From positions 1 through 10,387 of the forward strand of contig DGGY01000054.1 of NCBI GenBank assembly GCA_002392405.1: a stretch of DNA of 10,387 nt. Reading direction: 5' to 3'. This document shows positions 1 to 7,904 of this stretch, piece after piece. The translations under genes and the position numbers were made by a program. The stretch is from Treponema sp. UBA3862 (GTDB lineage Bacteria > Spirochaetota > Spirochaetia > Treponematales > Treponemataceae). Within the stretch, counting starts at the first letter, position 1. Every line of letters starts with the position of its first letter. The notes under the pieces are model-generated. The model worked only from the letters and a program-made list of their open reading frames with translations, ran no database searches and was not told where the DNA came from.

Positions 1-1187
1 ACTTTGTTGAAATGTTTGTAGGTGTCGGTGCAAGCCGCGTAAGGGATTTGTTCCGCCAGGCCCGGGAAAAAGCGCCTTGTATTGTATTTATTGATGAAAT
101 TGACGCCCTGGGAAAGAGCCGTATGAACGGTTTTGGAGGCGGCAACGACGAGCGTGAACAGACCTTAAACCAGCTCCTGGTAGAAATGGACGGTTTTGAA
201 AACGAGAAGGGACTTATCATCCTGGCCGCTACAAACCGCGCTGATATCTTAGACCCTGCTCTTTTACGCCCGGGACGCTTTGACCGTCAGGTACCTGTTG
301 AAAAGCCTGATGTAAAGGGACGTGAGGCAATCCTCCGCATTCATGCAAAGAACGTAAAACTCGATAATGACGTTGATTTTACTTCTGTTGCCCATGGTAC
401 TGTAGGTTTTGCAGGAGCAGACCTTGCAAACGTTGTAAATGAAGCTGCCCTTCTTGCAGTACGAAATGGCCGCAAAAAAGTTACAATGTCTGATTTTAAC
501 GAAGCCATTGATAAGGTAAGCATCGGCCTTAAGAAAAAGAGCCGCAAGGACAATAAAAAAGAAATGCGCCTTGTTTCAGTTCACGAAACAGGACATGCCC
601 TTATCGGTGCATTCACTCCAGATTTCCCGCCGGTTAATAAAATTACCGTTGTTCCGCGCAGTCACGGAGTCGGCGGATTTACACAGTACCGCGAAGAAGA
701 AGAAAAGAACTTTATGACCCGCAGGGACATAATCAATGAAGTTGACAGCTGTTTAGGCGGACGCGCTGCAGAAGAAGTGCTTCTTGATGATATTTCAACC
801 GGCGCTTCAAATGATATTGCCCGCGCTACTGATTTAATCAAGAGAATGATTACTGATTACGGTATGTCAGACAAGTTTAAGAACATGACTTTGGGTAAGG
901 GCGTTTTAGGTCATGCGGGAAGCGATCCTAATATCTACAGGGAATTCTCTGAAGAAACCCAGCGCTACATTGATGAAGAGATTGCACGCATCATGGATGA
1001 ACGCTATGAACATGTAGTTTCTGTCCTTAAAGAACATAAAGACCTGCTTGAATATATTTCAGGGCGTCTGCTTGAAGTTGAAACAATGGACGGAAAAGAG
1101 TTCTATGATATTGTAAAAGGCGAAGCTCACTGTCGCGAACTTGCACAGAACTCAGCTGCGCAAACCGTTGACGGCAGCGCGCAATAA
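1..1187 (+). CDS. ftsH: FtsH, ATP-dependent membrane zinc metalloprotease (3' part, 5' end outside window)
   Basis: FtsH is a hexameric AAA+ protease anchored in the inner membrane that degrades misfolded membrane proteins and some short-lived cytosolic regulators. The open frame runs in from the left edge: codons before the ATG at 12 read FVE, continuing the family motif FVEMFVGVGASRVRDLF, so that ATG is internal. The membrane segments and Walker A lie outside the window. Visible are Walker B (FIDEIDA, from about 87), the second region of homology with arginine fingers (RPGRFDR, 267-287), the zinc-binding HETGH (582-596), and the third zinc ligand, an Asp in TGASND (codon 813-815), 77 residues after the first His as in E. 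coli FtsH. All catalytic elements present are intact. The C-terminal tail is short and ends in a polar, low-complexity stretch. The next gene starts 43 bases downstream. Confidence 0.97.
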   Translation, partial: FVEMFVGVGASRVRDLFRQAREKAPCIVFIDEIDALGKSRMNGFGGGNDEREQTLNQLLVEMDGFENEKGLIILAATNRADILDPALLRPGRFDRQVPVEKPDVKGREAILRIHAKNVKLDNDVDFTSVAHGTVGFAGADLANVVNEAALLAVRNGRKKVTMSDFNEAIDKVSIGLKKKSRKDNKKEMRLVSVHETGHALIGAFTPDFPPVNKITVVPRSHGVGGFTQYREEEEKNFMTRRDIINEVDSCLGGRAAEEVLLDDISTGASNDIARATDLIKRMITDYGMSDKFKNMTLGKGVLGHAGSDPNIYREFSEETQRYIDEEIARIMDERYEHVVSVLKEHKDLLEYISGRLLEVETMDGKEFYDIVKGEAHCRELAQNSAAQTVDGSAQ

Positions 1188-1196
1188 AATTAAAAT
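1168..1196 (+). promoter_or_regulatory. Predicted sigma-70 type promoter for the lolA-like gene
   Basis: TTGACG (1168-1173) is separated by 17 bases from TAAAAT (1191-1196); each hexamer matches its consensus at 5 of 6 positions. The -35 box lies in the last codons of ftsH and the -10 just after its stop. Transcription would begin near 1203, giving a leader of about 28 bases that includes the AGAGG ribosome site at 1222-1226. No terminator hairpin separates it from ftsH, so read-through from ftsH is also possible. The call rests on consensus matching only. Confidence 0.55.
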
Positions 1197-1230
1197 TAAG
1201 TTATAAGTTTTATTATCCTTAAGAGGAATC

Positions 1231-1905
1231 ATGAAAAAGATATTAGCATTAACAGTTTTTCTGCTGGCATCAGCTGCAGCTTTTTCCCAGTCAATTCTGA
1301 CTGCGGCTGCTTTTTTTCAGAATGTATCAGCTGAATATGGAAAAATCAACGATTATGAAGCAGACCTTACTTTAAAAAAACAGAAAAGCGTAATGGAGGG
1401 CAGGGTAAGTTTTAAAAGACCTGACCTTCTGCGCATTGATTTTACAAAGCCGTCTGATCAGGTTATCTGCTTTAACGGTGACATGCTTACAATTTATCTT
1501 TCAGAAATTCCTGCAATCTTAAATCAGAATGTTGAATCTGCCGGTGCAAACAATTCTGCTAACCTTGCCACTCCGCAGGGGCTTGCACTTATGAGCCGCT
1601 ATTATTCAGTTGCTTATGAAAACGGTCAGGACAGCGAACCGCTTGAGGAAGGCAGCTCCGAGATGGTCGTAAAACTCCGTTTGAGCCGCCGCAATACGAC
1701 AGAAGCTTTCCGTTACATTTATATGAGCGTAAATCCTGACTCAAAGCTTATCCGCCGCATTGTTGCAGTTACTCCGCAGAATGAACAGTATCAGTTTGAT
1801 TTTACAAATTACACTTTAAATCAGGGAATATCTGACCAGCGTTTTATTTATGATCCGCCGACAGATGCAAATAACTACAACAACTTCCTGTTTTCACAGC
1901 AGTAA
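1231..1905 (+). CDS. lolA: LolA-like periplasmic lipoprotein carrier
   Basis: The 224-residue protein resembles the LolA family, which takes outer-membrane lipoproteins from the LolCDE transporter and carries them across the periplasm. Residues 1-19 form a signal peptide (MKK, then a hydrophobic core ending AAAFS) with likely cleavage before Gln20. There is no lipobox cysteine, so the product should be soluble and periplasmic. The core region SFKRPDLLRIDFTKPSDQ, followed by a FNGDMLTIY segment, matches the family pattern of a strand with a basic-aromatic-Pro motif followed by an exposed NG/DG turn. Length is close to that of other LolA proteins. The start is supported by AGAGG 4 bases upstream of the ATG. 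LolB is mostly confined to beta- and gamma-proteobacteria, so this carrier may act without a dedicated receptor (inference). The large lipoprotein encoded downstream is a plausible client. It probably heads an operon with the next two genes. Confidence 0.8.
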   Translation: MKKILALTVFLLASAAAFSQSILTAAAFFQNVSAEYGKINDYEADLTLKKQKSVMEGRVSFKRPDLLRIDFTKPSDQVICFNGDMLTIYLSEIPAILNQNVESAGANNSANLATPQGLALMSRYYSVAYENGQDSEPLEEGSSEMVVKLRLSRRNTTEAFRYIYMSVNPDSKLIRRIVAVTPQNEQYQFDFTNYTLNQGISDQRFIYDPPTDANNYNNFLFSQQ

Positions 1906-1954
1906 AATACGTTATAGGGCCTTAAGTTAAAAATCAGGAAAAATCGAGGATAAT

Positions 1955-3043
1955 ATGGAAAGCTACGGTGCAATATTAAAAGCAAAAAGAGAAGAAAAGG
2001 GACTTGAATATGATACTATCTCCAGAGATACATCAATTGCCTCGAACTATCTTCTTGCACTTGAAACAGAAGATTCTGCTGCTTTTCCAGGTGAACCCTA
2101 CCTTGTAGGCTTTCTTAGAAATTATGCAGATTACCTCGGTGTTGATTCAGAACGTGTAATTCATCTTTATCATGCAAAAGTGCTTCAGGAATCTCCTGTT
2201 CCTGAAGGCCTCATAGTTCATGAAAAGCCGAAATATGTTATCCCTCTTATTACAGGAGCTGTTTCTCTGCTTGTGATTGCAGGAATCGTGACCGGCATCA
2301 TACTTGCAAAAAAGAATGCCCTCAATAAAGAGTCAAAAACTGCCCTTGATAAAAACTCTCAGACTAAAAAATATGAACTTACAGAAAAACCGCTTCAGAC
2401 CCGCCTTTACAAAGGAGATCAGCTTGTTTTAGGAACGGCAGCAGGCGATGTAGTGGTTACTGTTGCAAATACACAGGGCACTTTAAGCTTTGAAACTCCT
2501 GCAGGACTTCAGCACATTGAACTTTCTGAAGAAATCGAAGTTGATGTTGACGGCGATGCGGCTCCAGAAATGATTGTTTATGTAAGCGATGTTTCTTCAA
2601 AAAACAATGACCGGGGTGCCGAGGCCAGAATCCTTCTTAAGAGCGGTGCAAATGCCGCAATTGGAGAGACAAAGGCTTCAGACATTCCTAATGCTGAAGA
2701 CCTTCCTCAGAATCAGAAACGTACTGTAATTTTTGAAGATACAAGGGCTTATCCTTTCACAATCCGTGCAGACTTCCGCGCAGGCTGTGTATTCCGCTAC
2801 CGCCCTGACAGAAAAGAAACAGTTGAAGATTATCTTACAAACGGTGAAACCGTAAATATGACTGCAAGCAACGGAATTCGCATGTGGATTTCTAACGGAA
2901 ACACAGTAAAACTTCAGGTAATTGCAAATGCAAAAACATATGACCTGGGCGTAACAAAAGCCGGACAGGTTGTAGTGCAGGATATCCGCTGGATTAAAGA
3001 TACGGACGGCAAATACAAGCTTGTAATCAATGAACTCGACTAA
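1955..3043 (+). CDS. RodZ-like protein: helix-turn-helix, one membrane segment, periplasmic beta domain
   Basis: The 362-residue protein has the order seen in RodZ-type proteins. Residues 1-75 form a helix-turn-helix of the HTH_25 type, including FPGEPYLVGFLRNYADYLGVD (44-64), close to the family signature. Residues about 95-117 form one hydrophobic membrane segment, flanked by KPK and AKKN. Residues about 120-362 are periplasmic and beta-rich. The C-terminal part, with ISNGNTVKLQV and AGQVVV, resembles the DUF4115 domain of RodZ. RodZ links the MreB cytoskeleton to the wall-synthesis machinery and affects cell shape; that role here is inferred from architecture. The periplasmic region is longer than a single DUF4115 and may hold two beta modules. 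GAGGA at 1946-1950 supports the start. Its 3' end overlaps rimO by 14 bases, pointing to co-transcription and perhaps coupled translation. A membrane-bound transcription regulator is a less likely alternative. Confidence 0.75.
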   Translation: MESYGAILKAKREEKGLEYDTISRDTSIASNYLLALETEDSAAFPGEPYLVGFLRNYADYLGVDSERVIHLYHAKVLQESPVPEGLIVHEKPKYVIPLITGAVSLLVIAGIVTGIILAKKNALNKESKTALDKNSQTKKYELTEKPLQTRLYKGDQLVLGTAAGDVVVTVANTQGTLSFETPAGLQHIELSEEIEVDVDGDAAPEMIVYVSDVSSKNNDRGAEARILLKSGANAAIGETKASDIPNAEDLPQNQKRTVIFEDTRAYPFTIRADFRAGCVFRYRPDRKETVEDYLTNGETVNMTASNGIRMWISNGNTVKLQVIANAKTYDLGVTKAGQVVVQDIRWIKDTDGKYKLVINELD

Positions 3044-4586
3044 ATTTTTTATTGACCAGCACGGTTGTGCAAAAAATCAGGTAGACGGTGAACTTATAAT
3101 TTCCCTTCTCAAAAAAAAGAAGTGGTCGCAGACTTTTGACCCTTCAGAGGCTGACCTTATAATCGTTAATTCCTGCGGCTTTATAGAATCTGCAAAAAAG
3201 GAAAGTCTTGATGCCGTAATGAGTGCCCGTCAGATGTATCCAAAGGCAAAAATCCTTCTGGCAGGCTGTCTTGCAGAGCGTTATGCAGAAGACCTGAAGG
3301 ATGAACTTTCAGAAGCAGACGGCTTTTTCGGAAACGGAGATTTAAGCCAGATTTATAAGGTTATAGAACCTTTGATGCAGAATAAGAGGCCGGTTGTAGT
3401 TCCGGAGCAGAAAGGTGTGTGCTGCGGAGACCGTGATACTCTCCTTTCTTTTCCGGGAACCGCTTTTGTAAAAATAACGGAAGGCTGCAACAACCGCTGT
3501 TCATTCTGTGCAATTCCTTTAATCCGCGGTGACTTAAGAAGCCGTCCTGCCGCAGATATTGTTGCGGAAATTAAAGACCTTGTTTCAAAAGGCATTTACG
3601 AAATAAACCTTATCGGTCAGGATCTGGCTGCATATGGCACAGGGGCTCAGGATAACTGTTTTGGCGACGGCAGAACTTATCTTCCCCATGGAACTCCAGG
3701 CAGCTTTACAGATGAGGGAGAGGTCTCTCCCTGCGCGTCCGCTTCGCCGGCCGCTACCCTCTCTGCGGGGGATGCCCCCGCAACGCCCCCTTCAGGTCTT
3801 TCCCGTCTTATAAAGATGATTTCTGCAATCGAAGGAACTTTTGCAGTCCGTCTTCTTTATATTCACCCTGATCATTTTAATGAAGACATTCTTCCTGCAA
3901 TGAAGGCAGATTCAAGATTCCTGCATTATTTTGACATTCCTTTTCAGAACGGCGATGACGCACTTATAAAGACAATGAACCGTACTGGAAACCGTAAGCG
4001 TTATACTAAGCTTATTTCAGACATCCGCTCAGTTTTCCCTGATGCTGCAATCCGTACCACACTTATGACAGGCTTTCCTGGAGAAACTGAAGATGCCTTT
4101 GAAAATACAAAAGCTTTCTTAAAAGAATTGTCTCCTGACTGGAGCGGCTGTTTTTCCTATTCAAAGGAAGATGATACGCCGGCCTTTAGTTTTAAAAAAC
4201 AGGTTCCTCATAAAACGGCAGAAAAACGCGCAGCAGAACTTGTTCTGATGCAGGCAGAAATTACAAAAGAGAGCCTGAAAACCCGCTGCGGAAAAGAATA
4301 CGATATTTTAATTGAAGAAGTCCTTTCAGAAAGTTCAGAAAATCCTGATGAAGGCCTTGCAATCGGAAGAGCCTGGTTTCAGGCGCCTGAAGTAGACGGA
4401 AGCGTCATAGTTCATTATGACAGAAGTTCAACGGCAGAATGCGGAGCTGTAAAATCAGGCCGTCTTGTCCGTGTAAAAATCACTTCCAGCGGGGATGTAG
4501 ATTTAAACGGGGATTTTGTAAGTGACTCACTTTTAAGTAAAAATTTAAGAAAATCTTCAGAAATTTCCTTTGCCCAGGAACTTTAA
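3030..4586 (+). CDS. rimO: RimO, ribosomal protein S12 (Asp) methylthiotransferase
   Basis: RimO is a radical SAM enzyme that uses two iron-sulfur clusters to add a methylthio group to a conserved aspartate of ribosomal protein S12. The N-terminal UPF0004 domain supplies Cys13 (HGCAKNQVDGE), Cys49 (NSCGF) and Cys80 (AGCLAE). The radical SAM motif CNNRCSFC gives Cys153, Cys157 and Cys160. A TRAM-like domain fills roughly residues 427-500. The KNQVDGE form favours RimO over MiaB, whose motif is usually QMNEADSE. At 518 residues it is longer than the usual 430-470. Much of the excess is a loop at about 204-256, after IGQDLAAYG and before LSRLIKMIS, where a GC-rich palindromic repeat has been read through in frame (residues about 229-254). 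All cluster ligands are intact, so activity is expected. No clear Shine-Dalgarno precedes the ATG, which lies inside the end of the upstream gene; translational coupling is likely. Confidence 0.93.
   Translation: MNSTKFFIDQHGCAKNQVDGELIISLLKKKKWSQTFDPSEADLIIVNSCGFIESAKKESLDAVMSARQMYPKAKILLAGCLAERYAEDLKDELSEADGFFGNGDLSQIYKVIEPLMQNKRPVVVPEQKGVCCGDRDTLLSFPGTAFVKITEGCNNRCSFCAIPLIRGDLRSRPAADIVAEIKDLVSKGIYEINLIGQDLAAYGTGAQDNCFGDGRTYLPHGTPGSFTDEGEVSPCASASPAATLSAGDAPATPPSGLSRLIKMISAIEGTFAVRLLYIHPDHFNEDILPAMKADSRFLHYFDIPFQNGDDALIKTMNRTGNRKRYTKLISDIRSVFPDAAIRTTLMTGFPGETEDAFENTKAFLKELSPDWSGCFSYSKEDDTPAFSFKKQVPHKTAEKRAAELVLMQAEITKESLKTRCGKEYDILIEEVLSESSENPDEGLAIGRAWFQAPEVDGSVIVHYDRSSTAECGAVKSGRLVRVKITSSGDVDLNGDFVSDSLLSKNLRKSSEISFAQEL
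3714..3791. repeat. GC-rich palindromic repeat inserted in frame in rimO
   Basis: By hand count about 74% of this 78-base stretch is G+C, well above the flanking coding sequence. It holds two inverted repeats: AGGGAGAG/CTCTCCCT (3715-3722 with 3725-3732, 2-base loop) and TGCGGGGG/CCCCCGCA (3764-3771 with 3775-3782, 3-base loop). On the minus strand it carries GGCGTTGCG (3787-3779) and CGCAGAG-N5-AGCGG (3767-3751), both also found after the helicase gene at 10307-10347. It encodes a Ser/Ala/Pro-rich segment (about residues 229-254 of RimO) with no stop codon or frameshift. The exact ends are uncertain. Confidence 0.7.
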
Positions 4587-4587
4587 G

Positions 4588-4608
4588 GCTGACAAGTGCC
4601 CTGTCAGC
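4588..4608. repeat. Inverted repeat overlapping the lipoprotein gene's -35 box
   Basis: GCTGACA (4588-4594) and TGTCAGC (4602-4608) form a perfect 7-base inverted repeat with a 7-base loop, starting one base after the rimO stop codon. The left arm contains the predicted -35 hexamer CTGACA. No T-run follows the right arm, so a classical intrinsic terminator is not supported. It could be an operator, a weak terminator or an mRNA 3'-end hairpin for rimO. Confidence 0.5.
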
Positions 4609-4617
4609 GGTTAGAAT
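4589..4617 (+). promoter_or_regulatory. Predicted promoter giving a leaderless lipoprotein mRNA
   Basis: CTGACA (4589-4594) and TAGAAT (4612-4617) each match consensus at 5 of 6 positions and are separated by exactly 17 bases. The ATG starts 6 bases after the -10 box, where transcription would be expected to begin, so the mRNA should have almost no leader. This fits the lack of a usable Shine-Dalgarno: the only purine run, AAGG at 4619-4622, is 1 base from the ATG, too close to act. Confidence 0.6.
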
Positions 4618-4623
4618 TAAGGC

Positions 4624-7600
4624 ATGAAAAGAAAAGCTTTAATTTTTGGCCGTTTATTTATCTGTTTGTTTATAGGTTCACTTTTTTCCTGTGATAATTT
4701 CATGCAGAATGAAAATCTGCGCGATATCATAAGTGAAGAGATAGCGCTTGCTAATGCTCAGGAATGCGTTCTTAGTGTTGACCAGAACAGTCAAGCCGGT
4801 TATTTTCTGCCTGCCGGCACTGAACGCCGCTGCAGAATCGGCAGTTCAATTCCCCTTAAGTTTATTACAGATAAAGACTGGTTTATTTTTGAAGGAATAG
4901 AAGCCGTTTCTTCCATTGATAATTCTGTAAGCAGAAATGACTGCGTTAAGATTACTGCAAACCTGGAAGAAACTGACAGCCATAACCGTGAATATGTTTA
5001 TAATGTAAAGCTTTTAAAAGGTGCTGATGATATTCTTCTTCGTCCTTATGGACTTGAGTATCCCCGTCTTGTCTCTTACAGTCCGGCATCTTCTTCAAAA
5101 TTAAATTATGCCAATACTCCCATTGTCCTTACCTTTAATATGGCATCTGATAAAACTTCCCTTTTCAATAATATGAGCATTCGTTCCGGGGGGACGGACC
5201 TTAAAAGCGCTTTTGATTTTATATATGATTCTTCTGCCAGACAGCTTACATTAAAGCCTAATTCCGCCTTTTATGCATTTTTGTCTTCCATACAGGAAGC
5301 CTCTGCTGACGTAGAAATTTATCTTTATGACAGAATCAGCGTAAACCGCATAAGTTCAGGCCAGACCTATAACCTTTCTTTTGTAAAAACGGACTTTACT
5401 GTAAATTACAAAAATGACGTTGACAATACAGCTCCTGTAATTTATGAAAGTTTTGCTTCAAGAAAAGAAATAACTCTTTCTTCGGCAGACCTTTTTGAAG
5501 ATGCAGATACACTCCAGGCAGGTACATTTGATCTTTCTTACGACGGCTTTAGCCCTGAAACCGTTTTCAGGAACAGATGTAACGGGACTCTTTATATTTA
5601 CGGAAGCTGTTCTGACGAAGGTTCAGGCATTAAGGTCGTATCGGTAAGTGAGTGCCTTGTAAATTACGTTAATGCAGAAGAAGTTGAGGATGACAGGAGG
5701 GAATATTTTGAAAAGGAATATCTCCTTACGGAAAATGAGGCAGATATTGAATATACTGAGGGAAATGATGGTACAGTCAGATTCTGCGTAAAGCATCAGA
5801 TACAGTCACAGGACGACGGTGCATTTCTTTTAAATGTATCCGTAAAAGATGTTTCCGGCAATAAATCTGCAGAACGTGTTTATACCGTAATTAAAAAGAG
5901 TTTTATTGATACCCGGATGGGTGATGTTTCTATGTGGAACGGCGGATTTGATGACTCTGGTGAAAACGATCCCGGCTATTTTCTTGGTGGAAAATACAAG
6001 ACTGAAAAAGTTTTTGAAGAAAAAGATACTTATAATTCCCTCATAAAAACTTTATATTTTACCGCATACATAAGTGACTGGAACTTTGATGCAGACGAAG
6101 CAATGCTTGGCCTTTACGGAAACTATTTTTTACCCCGGGATTCAATAACGCTTCAATGTGAGTACGTAAACTCTGAGGGTAAAAAGGTTATACAGGATTT
6201 TGAGCCTTACAAAACAGATTTTAGTGAAGATAACGGCTACTGGAAACTTGACCTGAATGTGGAAAAAATAGCCGGCCTCAGCTTTACCCTTATTGCAGAG
6301 GATGGTTTTGGAAACCGCTGTGAAACTCAGTACTCAGTCCCGGATAATACCGGCGTAACCTATACACTGGACACGGCATCTGCAGGCTATACTGTAAATT
6401 ATATGTCTTCCCATGAAGTCCAGCCGGAAAATGCCCTTCAGTTTGCCCTTGATTCGTCAGATAATATTTCCACTGCAAAATATTATCCTTACATGAAGAG
6501 TAACGGAAAACCTGTAATTACAGCAGGTAAAAAATACCGGATGGCTCCGCGTTATGGCATAAATGGTGCCTTTATCTTTACGGAAATTATAGACGGCCTT
6601 GAGGTAAAAGTTCCGGATTCTACACAAAAGCCGGCTGCTCCTTCCGTTATAAGCGGGCCGGAAGTCTATGCTTCGTCTATGCACGAAGATGGAATAGGTT
6701 TTCTTGCAATCCGGCTGGAAGTGGACCATTCTGTATGGGAAAATTATGATGCAGTTTACGCAGATTTTACATATCCATACTATACTTCCTCAGGTCTTCA
6801 GAATAGTACCCGCAGAGTTTATCTTAAGAACGGAGAATATACTTTGAACAGTGGCAGCATTCTTACCAGAGGTATGTTCTGTTCTTCAAGTTCCTGCAGG
6901 GTTTACGGCATAAAAAATAATATAGAGTCATCTGCCAGAATTTTCAGCATACCAAAAGTAACAGATCTTGCGCTGGATAATAACGGACCGGAAAGCGAAC
7001 GCGAATGGCATCCTGATGAAGAGTATGTCGACATAATTATCAAGGATTATGAAAGTGGAGTAGAGGAGACTGTTCTTTATATTAACGGAAAGGAATACCG
7101 CTTTACTGAAAGGTTAAGACTTTATTACTGGCAGATCATAGAAAATGATATTGAATCTTTGTATTACACAGGCTGGTCTGTTGACAGGGCAGGAAATAAA
7201 GGAGAATTATCTTATAGCGGTAAGATTACTTCTGAGCCCATTGATTCTCTTGTTAAAAGCGGCAGTTACTGGAATGTTTCCTATACAACACCGGCTGATC
7301 ACTCAAGTTCAAGTAATTCACAAAGATATCTTCGTATTGATTCAATGAGTACTGCCGGGGCAACATGGTCTTTGTATAATAAATTCACTCAGTATCCTGT
7401 TAAAACTTATGAAGAAGAAGATGAATATAGAAATATTACAAAGAGAATCTGGACTTATAAAAACGTTACACTTCCGGCGAACTCTTTTGTAAAGTTTATC
7501 ACCGGGGGTGGCGATTCCCGTTCTTACCCTTCCTATTTCTATACGGGAACTAAAGGCAGCGGTAATTATGACCTTCTTATGGCAAACGGTTCTTCAAAGA

Positions 7601-7869
7601 CCAGTGTGGCTGTTTCATCTGATGCCCCTGTCTTTGTTCACACCCTGGTTACATCCAAAGATTACGAAAGCTGTAAAAACTGGACTGAATATGAGTGGGA
7701 GTTCCACAAAAAATCTGTGGGGGATACTTTCTTAAGTTTTTCTTCTTCAAACAGTAATCCCCAGAAATACACCATTCCTGTGGACGAAATAGAAAGCGGT
7801 GAGTGTTACTGTGTAATAGCGCACTTTTCAGACGGTAGTACCGTGATGAGTGACGTAATGCAGCGGTAA
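4624..7869 (+). CDS. Large lipoprotein with Ig-like modules, function unknown
   Basis: I do not recognise a specific function for this 1081-residue protein. The N-terminus is a lipoprotein signal: basic MKRK, a hydrophobic stretch, and LFSC with the lipid-acceptor Cys23, in the relaxed lipobox style of spirochaetes. It should be membrane-anchored and face the periplasm or cell surface. Residues about 150-250, starting SYSPASS and including NTPIVLTFNMASD, resemble a Big_5 bacterial Ig-like domain. Three later modules each carry the turn D-x-x-GN common in Ig-like or cadherin-like folds: DVSGN at 409, DGFGN at 560 and DRAGN at 854. The rest is rich in Tyr, Ser and Asp and predicted mainly beta. 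No catalytic motif and no second membrane anchor are visible. It is probably transcribed from its own promoter. Roles in adhesion or surface structure are possible but unsupported here. Confidence 0.8.
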   Translation: MKRKALIFGRLFICLFIGSLFSCDNFMQNENLRDIISEEIALANAQECVLSVDQNSQAGYFLPAGTERRCRIGSSIPLKFITDKDWFIFEGIEAVSSIDNSVSRNDCVKITANLEETDSHNREYVYNVKLLKGADDILLRPYGLEYPRLVSYSPASSSKLNYANTPIVLTFNMASDKTSLFNNMSIRSGGTDLKSAFDFIYDSSARQLTLKPNSAFYAFLSSIQEASADVEIYLYDRISVNRISSGQTYNLSFVKTDFTVNYKNDVDNTAPVIYESFASRKEITLSSADLFEDADTLQAGTFDLSYDGFSPETVFRNRCNGTLYIYGSCSDEGSGIKVVSVSECLVNYVNAEEVEDDRREYFEKEYLLTENEADIEYTEGNDGTVRFCVKHQIQSQDDGAFLLNVSVKDVSGNKSAERVYTVIKKSFIDTRMGDVSMWNGGFDDSGENDPGYFLGGKYKTEKVFEEKDTYNSLIKTLYFTAYISDWNFDADEAMLGLYGNYFLPRDSITLQCEYVNSEGKKVIQDFEPYKTDFSEDNGYWKLDLNVEKIAGLSFTLIAEDGFGNRCETQYSVPDNTGVTYTLDTASAGYTVNYMSSHEVQPENALQFALDSSDNISTAKYYPYMKSNGKPVITAGKKYRMAPRYGINGAFIFTEIIDGLEVKVPDSTQKPAAPSVISGPEVYASSMHEDGIGFLAIRLEVDHSVWENYDAVYADFTYPYYTSSGLQNSTRRVYLKNGEYTLNSGSILTRGMFCSSSSCRVYGIKNNIESSARIFSIPKVTDLALDNNGPESEREWHPDEEYVDIIIKDYESGVEETVLYINGKEYRFTERLRLYYWQIIENDIESLYYTGWSVDRAGNKGELSYSGKITSEPIDSLVKSGSYWNVSYTTPADHSSSSNSQRYLRIDSMSTAGATWSLYNKFTQYPVKTYEEEDEYRNITKRIWTYKNVTLPANSFVKFITGGGDSRSYPSYFYTGTKGSGNYDLLMANGSSKTSVAVSSDAPVFVHTLVTSKDYESCKNWTEYEWEFHKKSVGDTFLSFSSSNSNPQKYTIPVDEIESGECYCVIAHFSDGSTVMSDVMQR

Positions 7870-7898
7870 TGGAAAAAAGAAACGCTATCTGCTAGAAT
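7870..7898 (+). promoter_or_regulatory. Predicted promoter giving a leaderless helicase mRNA
   Basis: TAGAAT (7893-7898) lies 6 bases before the ATG at 7905, the same -10 sequence and spacing as upstream of the lipoprotein gene at 4624. A -35-like TGGAAA (7870-7875, 4 of 6 matches) is 17 bases upstream, directly after the lipoprotein stop codon. No Shine-Dalgarno is present between -10 and ATG. The weaker -35 lowers confidence, but the repeated TAGAAT-N6-ATG layout supports it. Confidence 0.5.
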
Positions 7899-7904
7899 CA
7901 CTTC

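Noticed and set aside
12..14. ATG at 12 as the start of ftsH
   Set aside because: The upstream in-frame codons continue the conserved FtsH motif, so this methionine is internal and the gene begins outside the window.
341..553. Minus-strand open frame of 70 codons inside ftsH
   Set aside because: It is antisense to a well-conserved part of FtsH and has no ribosome site or recognisable protein features.
1949..1954. GATAAT just before the RodZ-like ATG as a leaderless -10 box
   Set aside because: It touches the ATG with no space for a start site, has no good -35 at the right distance, and overlaps a clear GAGGA ribosome site.
3353..3595. Minus-strand open frame of 80 codons inside rimO
   Set aside because: It lies opposite the conserved radical SAM region and its product looks like no known family.
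6290..6729. Two overlapping minus-strand open frames inside the lipoprotein gene
   Set aside because: Their translations are rich in Arg, Cys and aromatic residues with no domain pattern, as expected of antisense shadows.
7145..7735. Two short plus-strand frames (7145-7348 and 7508-7735) inside the lipoprotein gene
   Set aside because: They are out-of-frame shadows of a continuous 1081-codon gene; there is no sign of a frameshift and no ribosome site.
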